Shown one piece after another: positions 1-9,577 of a stretch of 64,000 nt of DNA. The notes under the pieces are model-generated. The model searched no databases, was not told the DNA's origin, and saw only the letters and a list, made by a program, of their open reading frames with translations. The stretch is taken from positions 1 to 64,000 of the forward strand of contig NZ_SJSC01000003.1 of the NCBI RefSeq assembly GCF_004352855.1. The letters run 5' to 3'. Numbering within the stretch: the first letter of the stretch is position 1; every line of letters starts with the position of its first letter. A program made the position numbers and the translations under genes. This DNA comes from Marinomonas sp. KMM3893 (lineage in GTDB: Bacteria > Pseudomonadota > Gammaproteobacteria > Pseudomonadales > Marinomonadaceae).

Positions 1-111
1 GATCATAGAGACGTTGAACCACCTGATCCCATCCCGAACTCAGAAGTGAAAAGCGTCATCGCCGATGGTAGTGTGGGGGATCCCATGTGAGAGTAGGTCG
101 TCGTCAAGCTT
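1..111 (+). rRNA. rrf: 5S ribosomal RNA, 5' end cut by window
   Basis: The sequence matches the gammaproteobacterial 5S rRNA core, including the conserved CCGAACTCAGAAGTGAA block (about 34-50), GCCGATGGTAGTGTGGGG (about 61-78) and the 3' segment CATGTGAGAGTAGG (84-97). By comparison with 5S genes that begin TGCTTGACGATCATAGAG, roughly the first eight bases lie outside the window. It is the end of an rRNA operon, because a strong intrinsic terminator follows within 15 bases. The exact 3' end is inferred from pairing of the tail with the missing 5' end. Confidence 0.95.
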
Positions 112-124
112 ATAATTAAGAAAG

Positions 125-156
125 CCCTGATAGCTAACGCTGTCAGGGTTTTTTTT
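125..156 (+). terminator. rRNA operon terminator 1
   Basis: A 10-bp stem (CCCTGATAGC / GCTGTCAGGG, one T-G wobble) closes a TAAC loop and is followed by eight T. It lies directly after the 5S gene and is a clear Rho-independent terminator. Confidence 0.93.
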
Positions 157-260
157 ATGCCTGAAATAAATGCGAGAGCATAACCCTCCACACCCGTGTG
201 GGGCTCTTATGAAGGAACGCATGTGAGAGCGGATTATCGTCAAGCTTATAATTAAGAAAG

Positions 261-290
261 CCCTGATAGCTAACGCTGTCAGGGTTTTTT
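261..290 (+). terminator. Duplicated rRNA-type terminator 2
   Basis: This is an identical copy of the hairpin at 125-148 (10-bp stem, TAAC loop), followed by six T. It belongs to the duplicated 5S-tail array and would add a second stop for transcripts leaving the rRNA operon. Confidence 0.9.
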
Positions 291-364
291 ATGCCTGAAA
301 TAAATGCGAGAGTCCCGCAAGGGGATAAGCATAGGTCGTCGTCAAGCTTATAATTAAGAGAAGC

Positions 365-394
365 CCCATCCTGCTACGCAGGGTGGGTTTTTTT
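365..394 (+). terminator. Terminator 3 of the 5S-tail array
   Basis: A 10-bp stem (CCCATCCTGC / GCAGGGTGGG, one T-G wobble) with a TAC loop is followed by seven T. The stem sequence differs from terminators 1 and 2, although the preceding AAGCTTATAATTAAG is the same, so it may be the original terminator of another rRNA operon brought in by recombination. Confidence 0.9.
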
Positions 395-540
395 CGTTCT
401 AGCGTTGTAGTTTAAACAGAATTTCTTGTTCTTCCATTTGCTTGCGCCATTACTTTCTAAAGAGCCAAGCTCGACGCGTCAGCGGCTCTCTAAAGATACG
501 GAAAAACAAGAACCTCTACACTGATTGCGCATACCGTCCG
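395..540. other. Gene-free spacer
   Basis: No supported coding frame is present. A weak inverted repeat joins AAGAGCC near 461 with GGCTCTCT near 484, inside a larger match between TTCTTGTT near 423 and AACAAGAA near 506. It may be a relic of a mobile palindrome, but no function can be assigned. Confidence 0.4.
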
Positions 541-640
541 CAGGGTCAGACCCCTTAAAAAGTCGCACAGCGTCCAACCAGCCACATCTCTTGATGTTTA
601 AGGGTTCTGACCCTAGTCGTAACCGGCAAACTAGCTGGGC
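541..640. repeat. REP-like palindromic element, copy A
   Basis: The element begins CAGGGTCAGACCCCTTAAA (541-559). The inverse TTTAAGGGTTCTGACCCT at 597-614 matches it in 17 of 18 positions, so it can fold into a long hairpin with about a 37-base loop. The GGGTCAGACCCC core is typical of short repeats mobilised by REP-associated tyrosine transposases (RAYT). No transposase is present in the window. A conserved tail (ACCGGCAAACTAGCTGGGC) extends the repeat to 640. Confidence 0.8.
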
Positions 641-648
641 ATTTGAAA

Positions 649-793
649 TGCTCTAATCAAGACTGCTCTAATCAAGACAGGCATATATAAAAGTTAATGA
701 ATACAGTGCTTTATGTTTTCATCGAGATTGCTCTAATCAAGACAGGCATATATAAAAGTTAATGAATACAGTGCTTTATGTTTTCATCGAGAT
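649..793. repeat. 65-bp perfect tandem duplication with partial third copy
   Basis: Positions 664-728 and 729-793 are identical over 65 bases, beginning TGCTCTAATCAAGACAGG and ending TTTTCATCGAGAT. The first 15 bases of the unit also occur at 649-663, so the array holds about 2.2 copies. The array lies between the two REP-like elements. Perfect identity suggests a recent duplication, for example by slippage between the TGCTCTAATCAAGAC repeats. Confidence 0.95.
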
Positions 794-810
794 TAATCAC
801 GCCAGATGTG

Positions 811-910
811 CAGGGTCAGACCCCTTAAAAAGTCGTACAGTGTCCAACCAACCACATCACTTGCTGTTTAAGGGCTCTGACCCTAGTCACAACCGGCAAA
901 CTGGCTGGGC
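811..910. repeat. REP-like palindromic element, copy B
   Basis: This is a second copy of the element at 541-640 in the same orientation, with about ten scattered differences. The arms AGGGTCAGACCCCTTAAA (812-829) and TTTAAGGGCTCTGACCCT (867-884) pair in 17 of 18 positions. A shared 11-base motif, GCATACCGTCC, lies just upstream of copy A (529-539) but just downstream of copy B (914-924). Confidence 0.8.
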
Positions 911-949
911 TTTGCATACCGTCCCAAGAAGTGTGTCTCGCGCTTTAAT

Positions 950-996
950 AGGCTCTAAACCTAGCCGTAAGTGCTGGACGCATTCTGACCCCTTTT
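950..996. repeat. Decayed third REP-like fragment
   Basis: GGCTCTAAACCTAGCCGTAA near 950 resembles the right half of copies A and B, and ATTCTGACCCCTTTTA near 981 resembles one arm. It looks like a degenerate or rearranged third copy. The match is partial, so the call is tentative. Confidence 0.45.
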
Positions 997-1011
997 ACTT
1001 CAGGTCAGCTT

Positions 1012-2289
1012 CTATGACACTCTGGTCACCAGCAATTGCTCAACCCGAATGCCGTCTAGATCTAATACCTCAAATTTGAAGTCTTGGTAGACAAAGGCAT
1101 CGGTTCGTTTTGGAACGCGTTTTAACTGGTGAATTACAAATCCTGCGATTGTTTCGTATTGATTTCGGTCTGGGAAGGTTTCGATCTCCAAGCTACGCAT
1201 GACATCGCTAACAGGCGTAAGTCCTTCAATGAGCCATGAGTTGCTGTCGCGTTGGACGATTTGTTCTTCGTCTTGCGGGGTGATTAGGTCGCCCATGAAG
1301 CTGCTGAGTAAGTCTTTCACTGTCACTAAGCCGACGACTGTTCCGTACTCGTTCACTATCACTGCAAAGGGCTGAGGAGCGACTTTAAACGCATTCAACG
1401 CTTCGGAGAGGGTTAGTGTTTCCGGTAGGTAGAAAATGTCTTTATCGATCTGCGCTGGCGCTATGCTGGCGGGTTCTCCTTTGAGTACCATCCGCAGTAT
1501 TTCCTTCGATTCAATTACCCCTAAAATTTTATCTAAGTTGCCGTCGCATACTAAAAAATCATTATGCGGGTGCTCGATGATTTTTTGACTGATGTCTGCG
1601 CTGCTTTCTTGCGCGTCAAAATAAATGATTTGTTCGCGGGGGGTCATCGCGCTGCCGATCGTAAGGCTGTCTAATTCAAACACATTACCAATGAGTTGAT
1701 ATTCTTGCTTTTGCAAGCTGCCGTCTTCTGCACCAGCGTCCATCATAGCGACAATATCTTCTGTTGTGACTAATTCTTCGCGCTTAGTTGGCAGGTTTAG
1801 AAGGCGTAGTATGGCATTGGTCAAACCATTAAATAAAAACACCAGAGGTGTCAGGATAAGTGTAATCCAGCGCATGGGGGTGACCATTTTGATGGCCACT
1901 GCTTCTGGCATTATGATGGCTAGGCGTTTAGGTAATAAATCTGCAAACAAGATAAACAAAGAAGTTAGGCATAAGAAAGATAAGGTAAAGCTAATTTGTT
2001 CTAATAAGTGGCCCTGATACACTAGGCTGATCAGTCGCTTCATATGTGGGGTGAGTGCTTGCTCACCGATAATGCCACCCATTATAGATATGCCATTCAG
2101 TGCAATTTGAATCATCGCAAAAAATGCGCCAGGGTTCTGCTGTAATGATAACACCGCATCTGCTTTGTTATTGCCATCTTCTGCCATCATCCGCAGTTTA
2201 ATTTTTCTGGCTGCTGCCATGCCAATTTCCGCCATCGCAAACATTGCACTGAGCATAATCAGCAGGCCAATTCCCAATAAATCACTCAT
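1012..2289 (-). CDS. CNNM/CorC-HlyC family membrane protein (DUF21, CBS pair, CorC domain)
   Basis: About 425 residues. The N-terminal third holds several hydrophobic segments of the DUF21 (CNNM) transmembrane domain. A tandem CBS-domain region follows (roughly residues 200-330; MTPREQI marks its start and VVNEYGTVVGLVTVKDLL its second half), and a CorC/HlyC transporter-associated domain ends the protein. Family members are linked to magnesium or cobalt efflux, although many carry an inherited 'hemolysin' label. The start was set at 2289 because AGGTGG lies just upstream of this ATG. An in-frame start 45 bases further upstream lacks a ribosome site. The gene stands alone, and its 3' end borders the repeat zone. 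The transported ion cannot be told from sequence. Confidence 0.88.
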   Translation of the reverse strand: MSDLLGIGLLIMLSAMFAMAEIGMAAARKIKLRMMAEDGNNKADAVLSLQQNPGAFFAMIQIALNGISIMGGIIGEQALTPHMKRLISLVYQGHLLEQISFTLSFLCLTSLFILFADLLPKRLAIIMPEAVAIKMVTPMRWITLILTPLVFLFNGLTNAILRLLNLPTKREELVTTEDIVAMMDAGAEDGSLQKQEYQLIGNVFELDSLTIGSAMTPREQIIYFDAQESSADISQKIIEHPHNDFLVCDGNLDKILGVIESKEILRMVLKGEPASIAPAQIDKDIFYLPETLTLSEALNAFKVAPQPFAVIVNEYGTVVGLVTVKDLLSSFMGDLITPQDEEQIVQRDSNSWLIEGLTPVSDVMRSLEIETFPDRNQYETIAGFVIHQLKRVPKRTDAFVYQDFKFEVLDLDGIRVEQLLVTRVS

Positions 2290-2453
2290 AACCACCTCAT
2301 ACATAAAAAAACACTTGAAGCCGTGTTTTGGCACAGTGGAAAAGCGCTGTGAGAATACCCATTGACGACATTTTCTAAATAGAAAACAGTCGCATTATAG
2401 AAGTAAATGCACGCTGAGCAACTATTAAAAAGAGATTTAAAATAGGCATAGAG

Positions 2454-2476
2454 AAAGCCTTATAAACACAGGCTTT
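2454..2476. terminator. Weak hairpin downstream of the LysR gene
   Basis: AAAGCCT (2454-2460) pairs with AGGCTTT (2470-2476) around a 9-base loop. On the minus strand a mixed pyrimidine stretch follows rather than a clean T-run. It may end transcription of the LysR gene at 2529-3488. Confidence 0.4.
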
Positions 2477-2528
2477 TGAGACCTTTTGGGGGATTTTTCA
2501 GATCTTTTCTAAGCGTGATTTTTACTTT

Positions 2529-3488
2529 CTACGGCCAAAGATTCGTTGCTTGGGTATGTGTATTTAGGGCGCTTGCTTCGTTGATAATCCATTGCTTAAT
2601 TTCCTTGATCGCGGTTTCATTTCGTCTGGACGTTTTGTATGAAAAGAAAAAGTGCTCATGGGTCTGGATATGGTGTGTTGGAATTCTCACTAATGGGCTG
2701 TTTGTGTCCTTTTCGTTAAACATGTAGTCATTCACTAGGGCGATGCCGAGGGAGTGTTTGGCAGCTTCATAAGCCAATAGTAAATGACTAAATTTGTGGA
2801 ATTTAACATTGCTAGGAATGGCTGAGTTTCGTTCTAGAAACCAGCTCCGCCAGTCTTCCGTATACTCCTTATAAATACCGTAAGAAGTGATGAGCGGGAA
2901 ACCTTCTAGTAGCTCAGGCTTGCTTTTAAGTTGTTCTTTTAGCTCTTCTGATGTCAAGTTAAGGGTGTTTTTGATCTCTTGATAAAAAGCGTGGCTGCAA
3001 ACAGGAAATAAGGTTTCCTGATATAAAAGAGTCGACTCGAACCCTCTTTTTTCTTGGTCTGTGGTGATAAAGCAATCTGCTGTTTTGTCAGATAGCTCGG
3101 GGGCCCCGTGAGTCATGGTGATGGTTATGTCTAGATTAGGGTGCTTATGTTGTAAGTCTGATAAGCGTGGCATTAGCCAGCAAACAGCAAAAGAACTGTA
3201 GACAGCGATTCTTATCTTGGTGTCTTCTTCCCCTCGTATTTGGTTGCTGGCCCGAGCAATATGAGACAGAGAGCTACTGATGGCGTCGAGGTAGTTTTTA
3301 CCTTCTTGTGTCAGTGTGAGATAGCGTCCTTGGCGCTGAAATAAGCTTTCCCCAAGATAATCTTCGAGCGCTCTAATTTGGTGTGATACGGCGCTTTGGC
3401 TGACGTTCAGCTCTGCGGCCGCTCGAGAGAAGCTATTTAATCGAGCGACGGACTCAAAAACGGGTAAGGCTTTTAGTGGCGGAAGCAT
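2529..3488 (-). CDS. LysR-family transcriptional regulator, GcvA-like
   Basis: About 319 residues. The N-terminal helix-turn-helix reads FSRAAAELNVSQSAVSHQIR, typical of LysR proteins, and the opening PPLKALPVFESVARLNSF resembles the GcvA/AmpR subgroup. The rest is the periplasmic-binding-like effector domain. It is transcribed away from the EamA transporter gene at 3596 with about 107 bases between the two starts, the usual arrangement in which the regulator controls its divergent neighbour. Start chosen at ATG 3488; a TTG twelve bases upstream is possible. The effector is unknown. Confidence 0.88.
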   Translation of the reverse strand: MLPPLKALPVFESVARLNSFSRAAAELNVSQSAVSHQIRALEDYLGESLFQRQGRYLTLTQEGKNYLDAISSSLSHIARASNQIRGEEDTKIRIAVYSSFAVCWLMPRLSDLQHKHPNLDITITMTHGAPELSDKTADCFITTDQEKRGFESTLLYQETLFPVCSHAFYQEIKNTLNLTSEELKEQLKSKPELLEGFPLITSYGIYKEYTEDWRSWFLERNSAIPSNVKFHKFSHLLLAYEAAKHSLGIALVNDYMFNEKDTNSPLVRIPTHHIQTHEHFFFSYKTSRRNETAIKEIKQWIINEASALNTHTQATNLWP

Positions 3489-3595
3489 TTTATTATCCAA
3501 AAAACTAATAGTTAATCAGGATATATCATTTTATTGGTGTCGTAATCAATATTACACTGCTGCGATCAGTAATCTTGTTTATACGGTGAGCGGTT
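3489..3595. promoter_or_regulatory. Divergent control region between LysR and EamA genes
   Basis: The spacer contains GTAATCAATATTAC (3542-3555), an interrupted palindrome with five-base arms, which is a plausible LysR operator core. TTTATACGG near 3576 could be a -10 box for the EamA gene. Both are inferred from position and symmetry only. Confidence 0.35.
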
Positions 3596-4492
3596 ATGTC
3601 AGGGCGTACTATTGGAAGTGCTATTTTCATTCTTGTATTAGGGAATTTGTTTGCAACTTTCTGTGATGTATTTATCAAGCTTGCAGGAAGTAATGTGCCG
3701 ATATTCCAGTTTACTTTTATGCGATTGGTGATGATTTGTATCGTATTAACCCCGCTTGCAATAAAGCACGTTTCATCCGACTGTTTTGCAGGATTCAAGT
3801 TGCATTTTATCAGAGGGAATCTGTGGATTTTGGCGAGTATTCTGTTGATAGTTTCATTGTCTGAATTGCCATTAGCGACGGCCAATGCGGTATTTTACAT
3901 TGCCCCCATCTTAATCGTTTTGTTTGCCGGTATATTTTTTAAAGAGAAAATTACCCTAGGTGTTATGTGTGCGGCTTTGTCTGGTTTCATGGGGGTGCTT
4001 ATTATCTTAAGGCCAACCGATATTAACTGGGGCATGATGAGTGCCGTTTTGTTTGCCGTTGTATTGGCGACAAACAGTTTGCTCATTCGTAAATTGCCAA
4101 AAGAACAGAATTTATTTTTTGGCTTGTTCGTTATGCACCTATGTGCTTTGCCAGTATCTGCAGGTCTAATGCTGTGGGAGGCAGAACCACTAAACTTTGA
4201 TGGCTTTAGCTATGCGATGGGGTCGGCGATGTGCTCTATTTTATACAGCTTAGCGTGTCTAAAAGGTTATCGTTATGTTGCATCAAGCCAGGTGAGCAGT
4301 GCCGAATACTCAGGTTTAGTGTTTGCTGCGTTACTAGGTTGGTTGATGTTCGGTGAGTCTATCGATGTGTTTTTAATAATTGGCACTCTGTTTATTGTTC
4401 TACCCTTGGTGCTGTTAAGTCATAGGGATATGAAAAAACGCAAGGCAGAAGAGCGTTTGTCTGTGGTTCGCGCTCAGCTTGATGCAGGCTGA
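3596..4492 (+). CDS. EamA/DMT-family inner-membrane transporter
   Basis: 298 residues with about ten hydrophobic helices arranged as two EamA repeats. The end of the first repeat shows FFKEKITLGVMCAALSGFMG and the second shows LLGWLMFGESIDVF, both characteristic of drug/metabolite transporters. It probably exports a small metabolite across the inner membrane; the substrate is unknown. The divergent LysR gene is its likely regulator. Its last 19 bases overlap the 3' end of the convergent TetR gene. Confidence 0.88.
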   Translation: MSGRTIGSAIFILVLGNLFATFCDVFIKLAGSNVPIFQFTFMRLVMICIVLTPLAIKHVSSDCFAGFKLHFIRGNLWILASILLIVSLSELPLATANAVFYIAPILIVLFAGIFFKEKITLGVMCAALSGFMGVLIILRPTDINWGMMSAVLFAVVLATNSLLIRKLPKEQNLFFGLFVMHLCALPVSAGLMLWEAEPLNFDGFSYAMGSAMCSILYSLACLKGYRYVASSQVSSAEYSGLVFAALLGWLMFGESIDVFLIIGTLFIVLPLVLLSHRDMKKRKAEERLSVVRAQLDAG

Positions 4493-5079
4493 GTAAGCGT
4501 TTGGATCATTTGTTCTGTCATGGCTTGAATGTCATTTCGATCTAAATAGATACCATCAATGAGTAATCGGCTTAATCCGTGCAAGCTAGCCCAGCTGGCT
4601 TGCCCGACTCTTAAAGCGGAATTGTTGCTGGGTAATACCCTGTCTTCTTGAAGCTGCTCTACCCAGTCCAACCAGCGTTTAAAAGTCTGCTTTGATGCGT
4701 CTTTTAGGCTGCTCGTTGGCGTTCCTGTTTTCCAAATCAAGCGTCCATACATGAGGTCATACACTTCGCGTTGGGTGTCCGCAAATTCAATGTACTGATA
4801 GACATAGCGATGAAAGCGCTTTTCGGATGCTTCATGGCTGGAGAGTAGTGATTGCAGCCTGGCCTCTTGCGCTTTGAAGCCAGCTTCAGCAATGGCGCAT
4901 AAGAGTTCATTTTTGTCTTTAAAGTGGTGATAGGGTGCGGTCCTAGACACCCCCACTTTGTCGGCTAATTTGCGCATGGATAAGCCCTCGACGCCTTCTT
5001 CTTGAAGTATGTCTGAGGCCGCTTTGATAAGGGAGCTTATCAGGTCGCCGTGATGGTAGGTTTTCTTTTGAATTGTCAT
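4474..5079 (-). CDS. TetR/AcrR-family transcriptional regulator
   Basis: 201 residues. The N-terminal DNA-binding domain carries the TetR signature LSMRKLADKVGVSRTAPYHHF (about residues 34-54). The remainder is an all-helical ligand-binding domain of the type often seen in acyl-CoA or lipid-responsive TetR proteins. It is divergent from fadH (5201), with two repeated candidate operators between them, so it probably represses fadH and itself. Convergent overlap of 19 bases with the EamA gene is seen at its 3' end. Confidence 0.88.
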   Translation of the reverse strand: MTIQKKTYHHGDLISSLIKAASDILQEEGVEGLSMRKLADKVGVSRTAPYHHFKDKNELLCAIAEAGFKAQEARLQSLLSSHEASEKRFHRYVYQYIEFADTQREVYDLMYGRLIWKTGTPTSSLKDASKQTFKRWLDWVEQLQEDRVLPSNNSALRVGQASWASLHGLSRLLIDGIYLDRNDIQAMTEQMIQTLTQPASS

Positions 5080-5101
5080 GTGAAGATTAAAACGTCTAAT
5101 C

Positions 5102-5139
5102 TTGACAGTGTCAAAATAAAATTCTATCTTGACGTTGTC
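5102..5139. promoter_or_regulatory. Paired candidate TetR operators upstream of fadH
   Basis: TTGACAGTGTCAA (5102-5114) is a palindrome with an odd central base. TTGACGTTGTC (5129-5139) repeats it 27 bases on. Both are preceded by ATC or TATC, giving the shared form TCTTGACNNTGTC. They sit in the 121-base gap between the TetR start and the fadH start, where a TetR protein would bind. Confidence 0.6.
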
Positions 5140-5176
5140 TAGATTTGGTTTTACACCATTTCCAAATGAACAATAA

Positions 5177-7222
<2,046 letters not shown>

Positions 7223-7264
7223 CTATTAGGCTAATGACTCGCGATGGCAGTCACTAGGATTACA

Positions 7265-8584
7265 TTAACCGTCGCTTTGCAATAATTCATTTAGATGTTG
7301 TAAGCGACTGTTGATTTTTTCTCTATCAAGGTCAATGAAGTTTTGTTGCTTTAACCCGTGTTCGATCATGTGTTTTTGGTGACGGACAAAGGCCCAATGG
7401 GAGGGTTCGCGAGCTTGTTCAGCGATGCAGGCTAGCCCTTCTAATTGGCGTAAGCACACCGCTAAGCAGTTTGGCGAGTACTGGCGTATTTGGTCATACG
7501 CGGTGTTTGCGAGCCCTTCAAAAGACGTTACTTTGTAATTTATGCGCTTAACTCCTTCGCGGTCAAACGCGATGCCTTGTGGGAACGTCTCCTGGGTAAG
7601 GTCGCAAATCATGGCGGTAAGTTTGTCGACACAGGCGATGGCTGAGTAGGGGTCATTGATGCCCGGAGACAGGGCTCTTAATGCGATTTCGACTAATTGA
7701 TCGACGGCAAATTCAGGGTCCTGTATTGGGGTTCGTTTGGAACCGAATGTGAAGCAGTCGTGTAAGCTTTTTTCGTCGACAATGGACAGTTCCTTGATTG
7801 TTGAGCGCATGCTTGTCTTGCGATTGACGACAAAGTCTCCAGGAGCCACAAGCACTTCAAGATAACCATCTAGTTTACTCATTAAGGCGGTTAATTGATC
7901 GTAGTTGATGGCTTGCACATAACCGCATTGAGGGCTTTTTAATAGCAGGGGCGAGGCGCTTTTTGTTGCTATATGATCGTCTTGGGTTGTGCTTTCCTTT
8001 TCTTTTTGTTGATCAAAGATTTTCTCGATGCTGTTTTGCAGTTCTGAATAAACGTTGTCGATAATGTGGTCTGATTGGAGATTCTGAGCAACGTGATGAA
8101 TGAAATAGATGAGCAAAAGAATGCCAAACAGCGTCATCATTGCGGCGCCAGCGATGCTTAAACCTGGTAGAAAAGCTGGCTCGGCGAAGTTGTCTGTCAT
8201 GCGGGTTAAAATCAAACAATAAACAAACAGCGAGATAAACACTCCTAGTACAACTTGAGTGCTGATGTCTTCCATGAAATTGCGGATGAGCCGCGGGCCA
8301 AACTGAGAAGAAGCATTGGTCAGGGCCACTATGGTAATGGAAAAGGTGATACTCACGACTGTCATCACGCTACTGGCAATGGTGGTGAGCAGGCTGCGAA
8401 TAATGTCAGGGTCTGAATGATAGAGGAAATGCAGCCAATGAGTACGATGAAGGTCGCTGTATAGATCAATACTGAGCAATAGTGCACAAGTAAACAGAGT
8501 GCCTAATAAAATCAAGCAAGGGGTAAACCAGAAGCTGGTTTTGACGGCATCATAGGTTTTTAGCAGTTGAGTGCTGTTTATCAT
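7265..8584 (-). CDS. DUF2254 family membrane protein
   Basis: About 439 residues. The N-terminal half contains roughly four hydrophobic helices (around residues 15-35, 65-90, 105-125 and 140-165). The C-terminal half is soluble and contains a conserved acidic and Gly/Pro stretch, ALRALSPGINDPYSAIACVD. This arrangement fits the DUF2254 family of predicted membrane proteins, whose function is not established. The start was placed at ATG 8584; a TTG nine bases upstream is an alternative. It is convergent with fadH. Confidence 0.8.
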   Translation of the reverse strand: MINSTQLLKTYDAVKTSFWFTPCLILLGTLFTCALLLSIDLYSDLHRTHWLHFLYHSDPDIIRSLLTTIASSVMTVVSITFSITIVALTNASSQFGPRLIRNFMEDISTQVVLGVFISLFVYCLILTRMTDNFAEPAFLPGLSIAGAAMMTLFGILLLIYFIHHVAQNLQSDHIIDNVYSELQNSIEKIFDQQKEKESTTQDDHIATKSASPLLLKSPQCGYVQAINYDQLTALMSKLDGYLEVLVAPGDFVVNRKTSMRSTIKELSIVDEKSLHDCFTFGSKRTPIQDPEFAVDQLVEIALRALSPGINDPYSAIACVDKLTAMICDLTQETFPQGIAFDREGVKRINYKVTSFEGLANTAYDQIRQYSPNCLAVCLRQLEGLACIAEQAREPSHWAFVRHQKHMIEHGLKQQNFIDLDREKINSRLQHLNELLQSDG

Positions 8585-8730
8585 CGACAACAAAAACGCC
8601 CCTTACTCTGTAGGTTATGTGTGGTTAAGGAGGGAACGAGAAGTGCACTTGCCTCGGTGTGTGAATACCCCCGTTTTTAGTGGCAAGGCGCTGGGTCGCT
8701 ACATGCCTCTACATGCCTTCATGAGTCCAG

Positions 8731-9255
8731 TTATTTTTTCTCATTAGGTTCGCCTGTTTTTAATAGTTTTAACAAATCTTCTCTTTCTAGGCTGCCTTTA
8801 AGCGCTAAATCCAATTGGTATTGGTATTTGTTGTTCCAGTCGCGGGTGCCAGAAGTGAGTTTCGTCAGGTCTTCCATCGCGGCTTTCATGACTTTGAGAT
8901 AGGCTTGAATGTTATTTTCTTGGTCTATCAAGATATTCTTCAGGGCGGTTGAACTGCTGTGTCGTAAATACAGTTTTAATATATCGTTCTCTGCTTTTAC
9001 CGCTTGAATGGCTTGATTCTGTGAGGCAATGGATTCTTGTAGAGAGCTTAGCTGTTGCTTTAGGTTATTTTCCGGTTCTTCGGTGGCGACTTGAGTGTCC
9101 TTCGGCATGAGAAAATACGTAGTAGCAACAGACGCGGCCACGCTAAAAACAAAGCAGAGAAAAAAAGCGAGTAGGGTCTTTCTGCTTTTTTTGCTGGGAG
9201 CACTGTCGTTGCTTGCTTCAACTTCGGCCTTCGCGGCGTCTTTTTTATTTGCCAT
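8731..9255 (-). CDS. Hypothetical single-pass membrane protein with coiled coil
   Basis: 174 residues. A charged, Lys-rich N-terminus of about 25 residues is followed by one transmembrane helix (LLAFFLCFVFSVAASVATTYF). A Gln/Ser-rich segment after it is predicted by eye to form a coiled coil (LKQQLSSLQESIASQNQAIQ), and the C-terminal part is helical and charged. The start at 9255 is supported by GGAGG five bases upstream. The protein probably faces the periplasm. No family is recognised. It borders the iscR-suf locus but is transcribed away from it. Confidence 0.72.
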   Translation of the reverse strand: MANKKDAAKAEVEASNDSAPSKKSRKTLLAFFLCFVFSVAASVATTYFLMPKDTQVATEEPENNLKQQLSSLQESIASQNQAIQAVKAENDILKLYLRHSSSTALKNILIDQENNIQAYLKVMKAAMEDLTKLTSGTRDWNNKYQYQLDLALKGSLEREDLLKLLKTGEPNEKK

Positions 9256-9484
9256 GTTTTCCTCCAATGGTGCCCTTGTGTGATGGTTGGCGCTTACATT
9301 GTTCTATCGGCACCTTGCACTGAGATTTTAGTGTCGTCAAGGTTATGGCTGTTTATTGTGTTTTACAGGGTGTTTCTTTGCCAATTGTTGAAATGTTGAG
9401 AATTCAAGGCATTGTTCGAGTCAGTGGTTTAGTTTTTCCTTTACTCCACGTAAAATACGCGCACCGAGATATTGGGATGAATTA
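9256..9484. other. Spacer between the coiled-coil protein gene and the iscR operators
   Basis: No coding frame or clear hairpin was found here. The stretch leads into the IscR operator region, and the promoter of the minus-strand gene at 8731-9255 must lie in its first part. Confidence 0.5.
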
Positions 9485-9534
9485 ATAACCTACTAAAATA
9501 CTCAGGTAAATACTTGATCAAAACAGTAGGTTTT
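9485..9534 (+). promoter_or_regulatory. Two abutting IscR type-1 operators
   Basis: Two 25-base segments, 9485-9509 (starting ATAACCTACT) and 9510-9534 (starting ATACTTGATC), were compared by eye with the published E. coli type-1 IscR consensus (ATASYYGACT... form). They agree at about 21 and 20 of 25 positions. They lie side by side without a gap, as at the E. coli iscR promoter, and the second overlaps the -35 box. Repression by holo-IscR of the whole iscR-suf operon is the natural reading. Confidence 0.75.
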
Positions 9535-9543
9535 GTGTATTAT
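9514..9543 (+). promoter_or_regulatory. iscR-suf promoter
   Basis: TTGATC (9514-9519) and TATTAT (9538-9543) are separated by 18 bases, and the -10 box is preceded by a TG. It lies about 35 bases upstream of the iscR ATG and is covered in part by the second IscR operator. Confidence 0.65.
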
Positions 9544-9577
9544 TTGTTCTGAATAAATACTCTTAATTGGATAGCTT

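Larger units (their letters stand above)
101..394 (+). repeat. Tandem array of 5S-tail plus terminator copies
   Basis: The segment starting TCGTCAAGCTTATAATTAAG occurs at 101, 237 and 339. The first two copies share the same terminator and a downstream stretch (ATGCCTGAAATAAATGCGAGAG) almost base for base. Before copy 2 (about 197-246) the 5S-like GTGTGGGG and CATGTGAGAG blocks are still visible but interrupted by unrelated bases. Before copy 3 (about 331-349) only the last 18 bases of 5S remain. These read as decayed partial duplications of the rRNA operon end. None can encode a full 5S RNA. Confidence 0.85.

Noticed and set aside
541-910. CRISPR array
   Set aside because: The repeats are two 100-base palindromic elements and one 65-base tandem duplication, without regular short repeats and unique spacers.
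762-1079. 105-codon open frame on the plus strand in the repeat zone
   Set aside because: It spans a tandem duplication copy, a REP-like palindrome and the end of the CorC-type gene, has no ribosome site and matches no known protein type.
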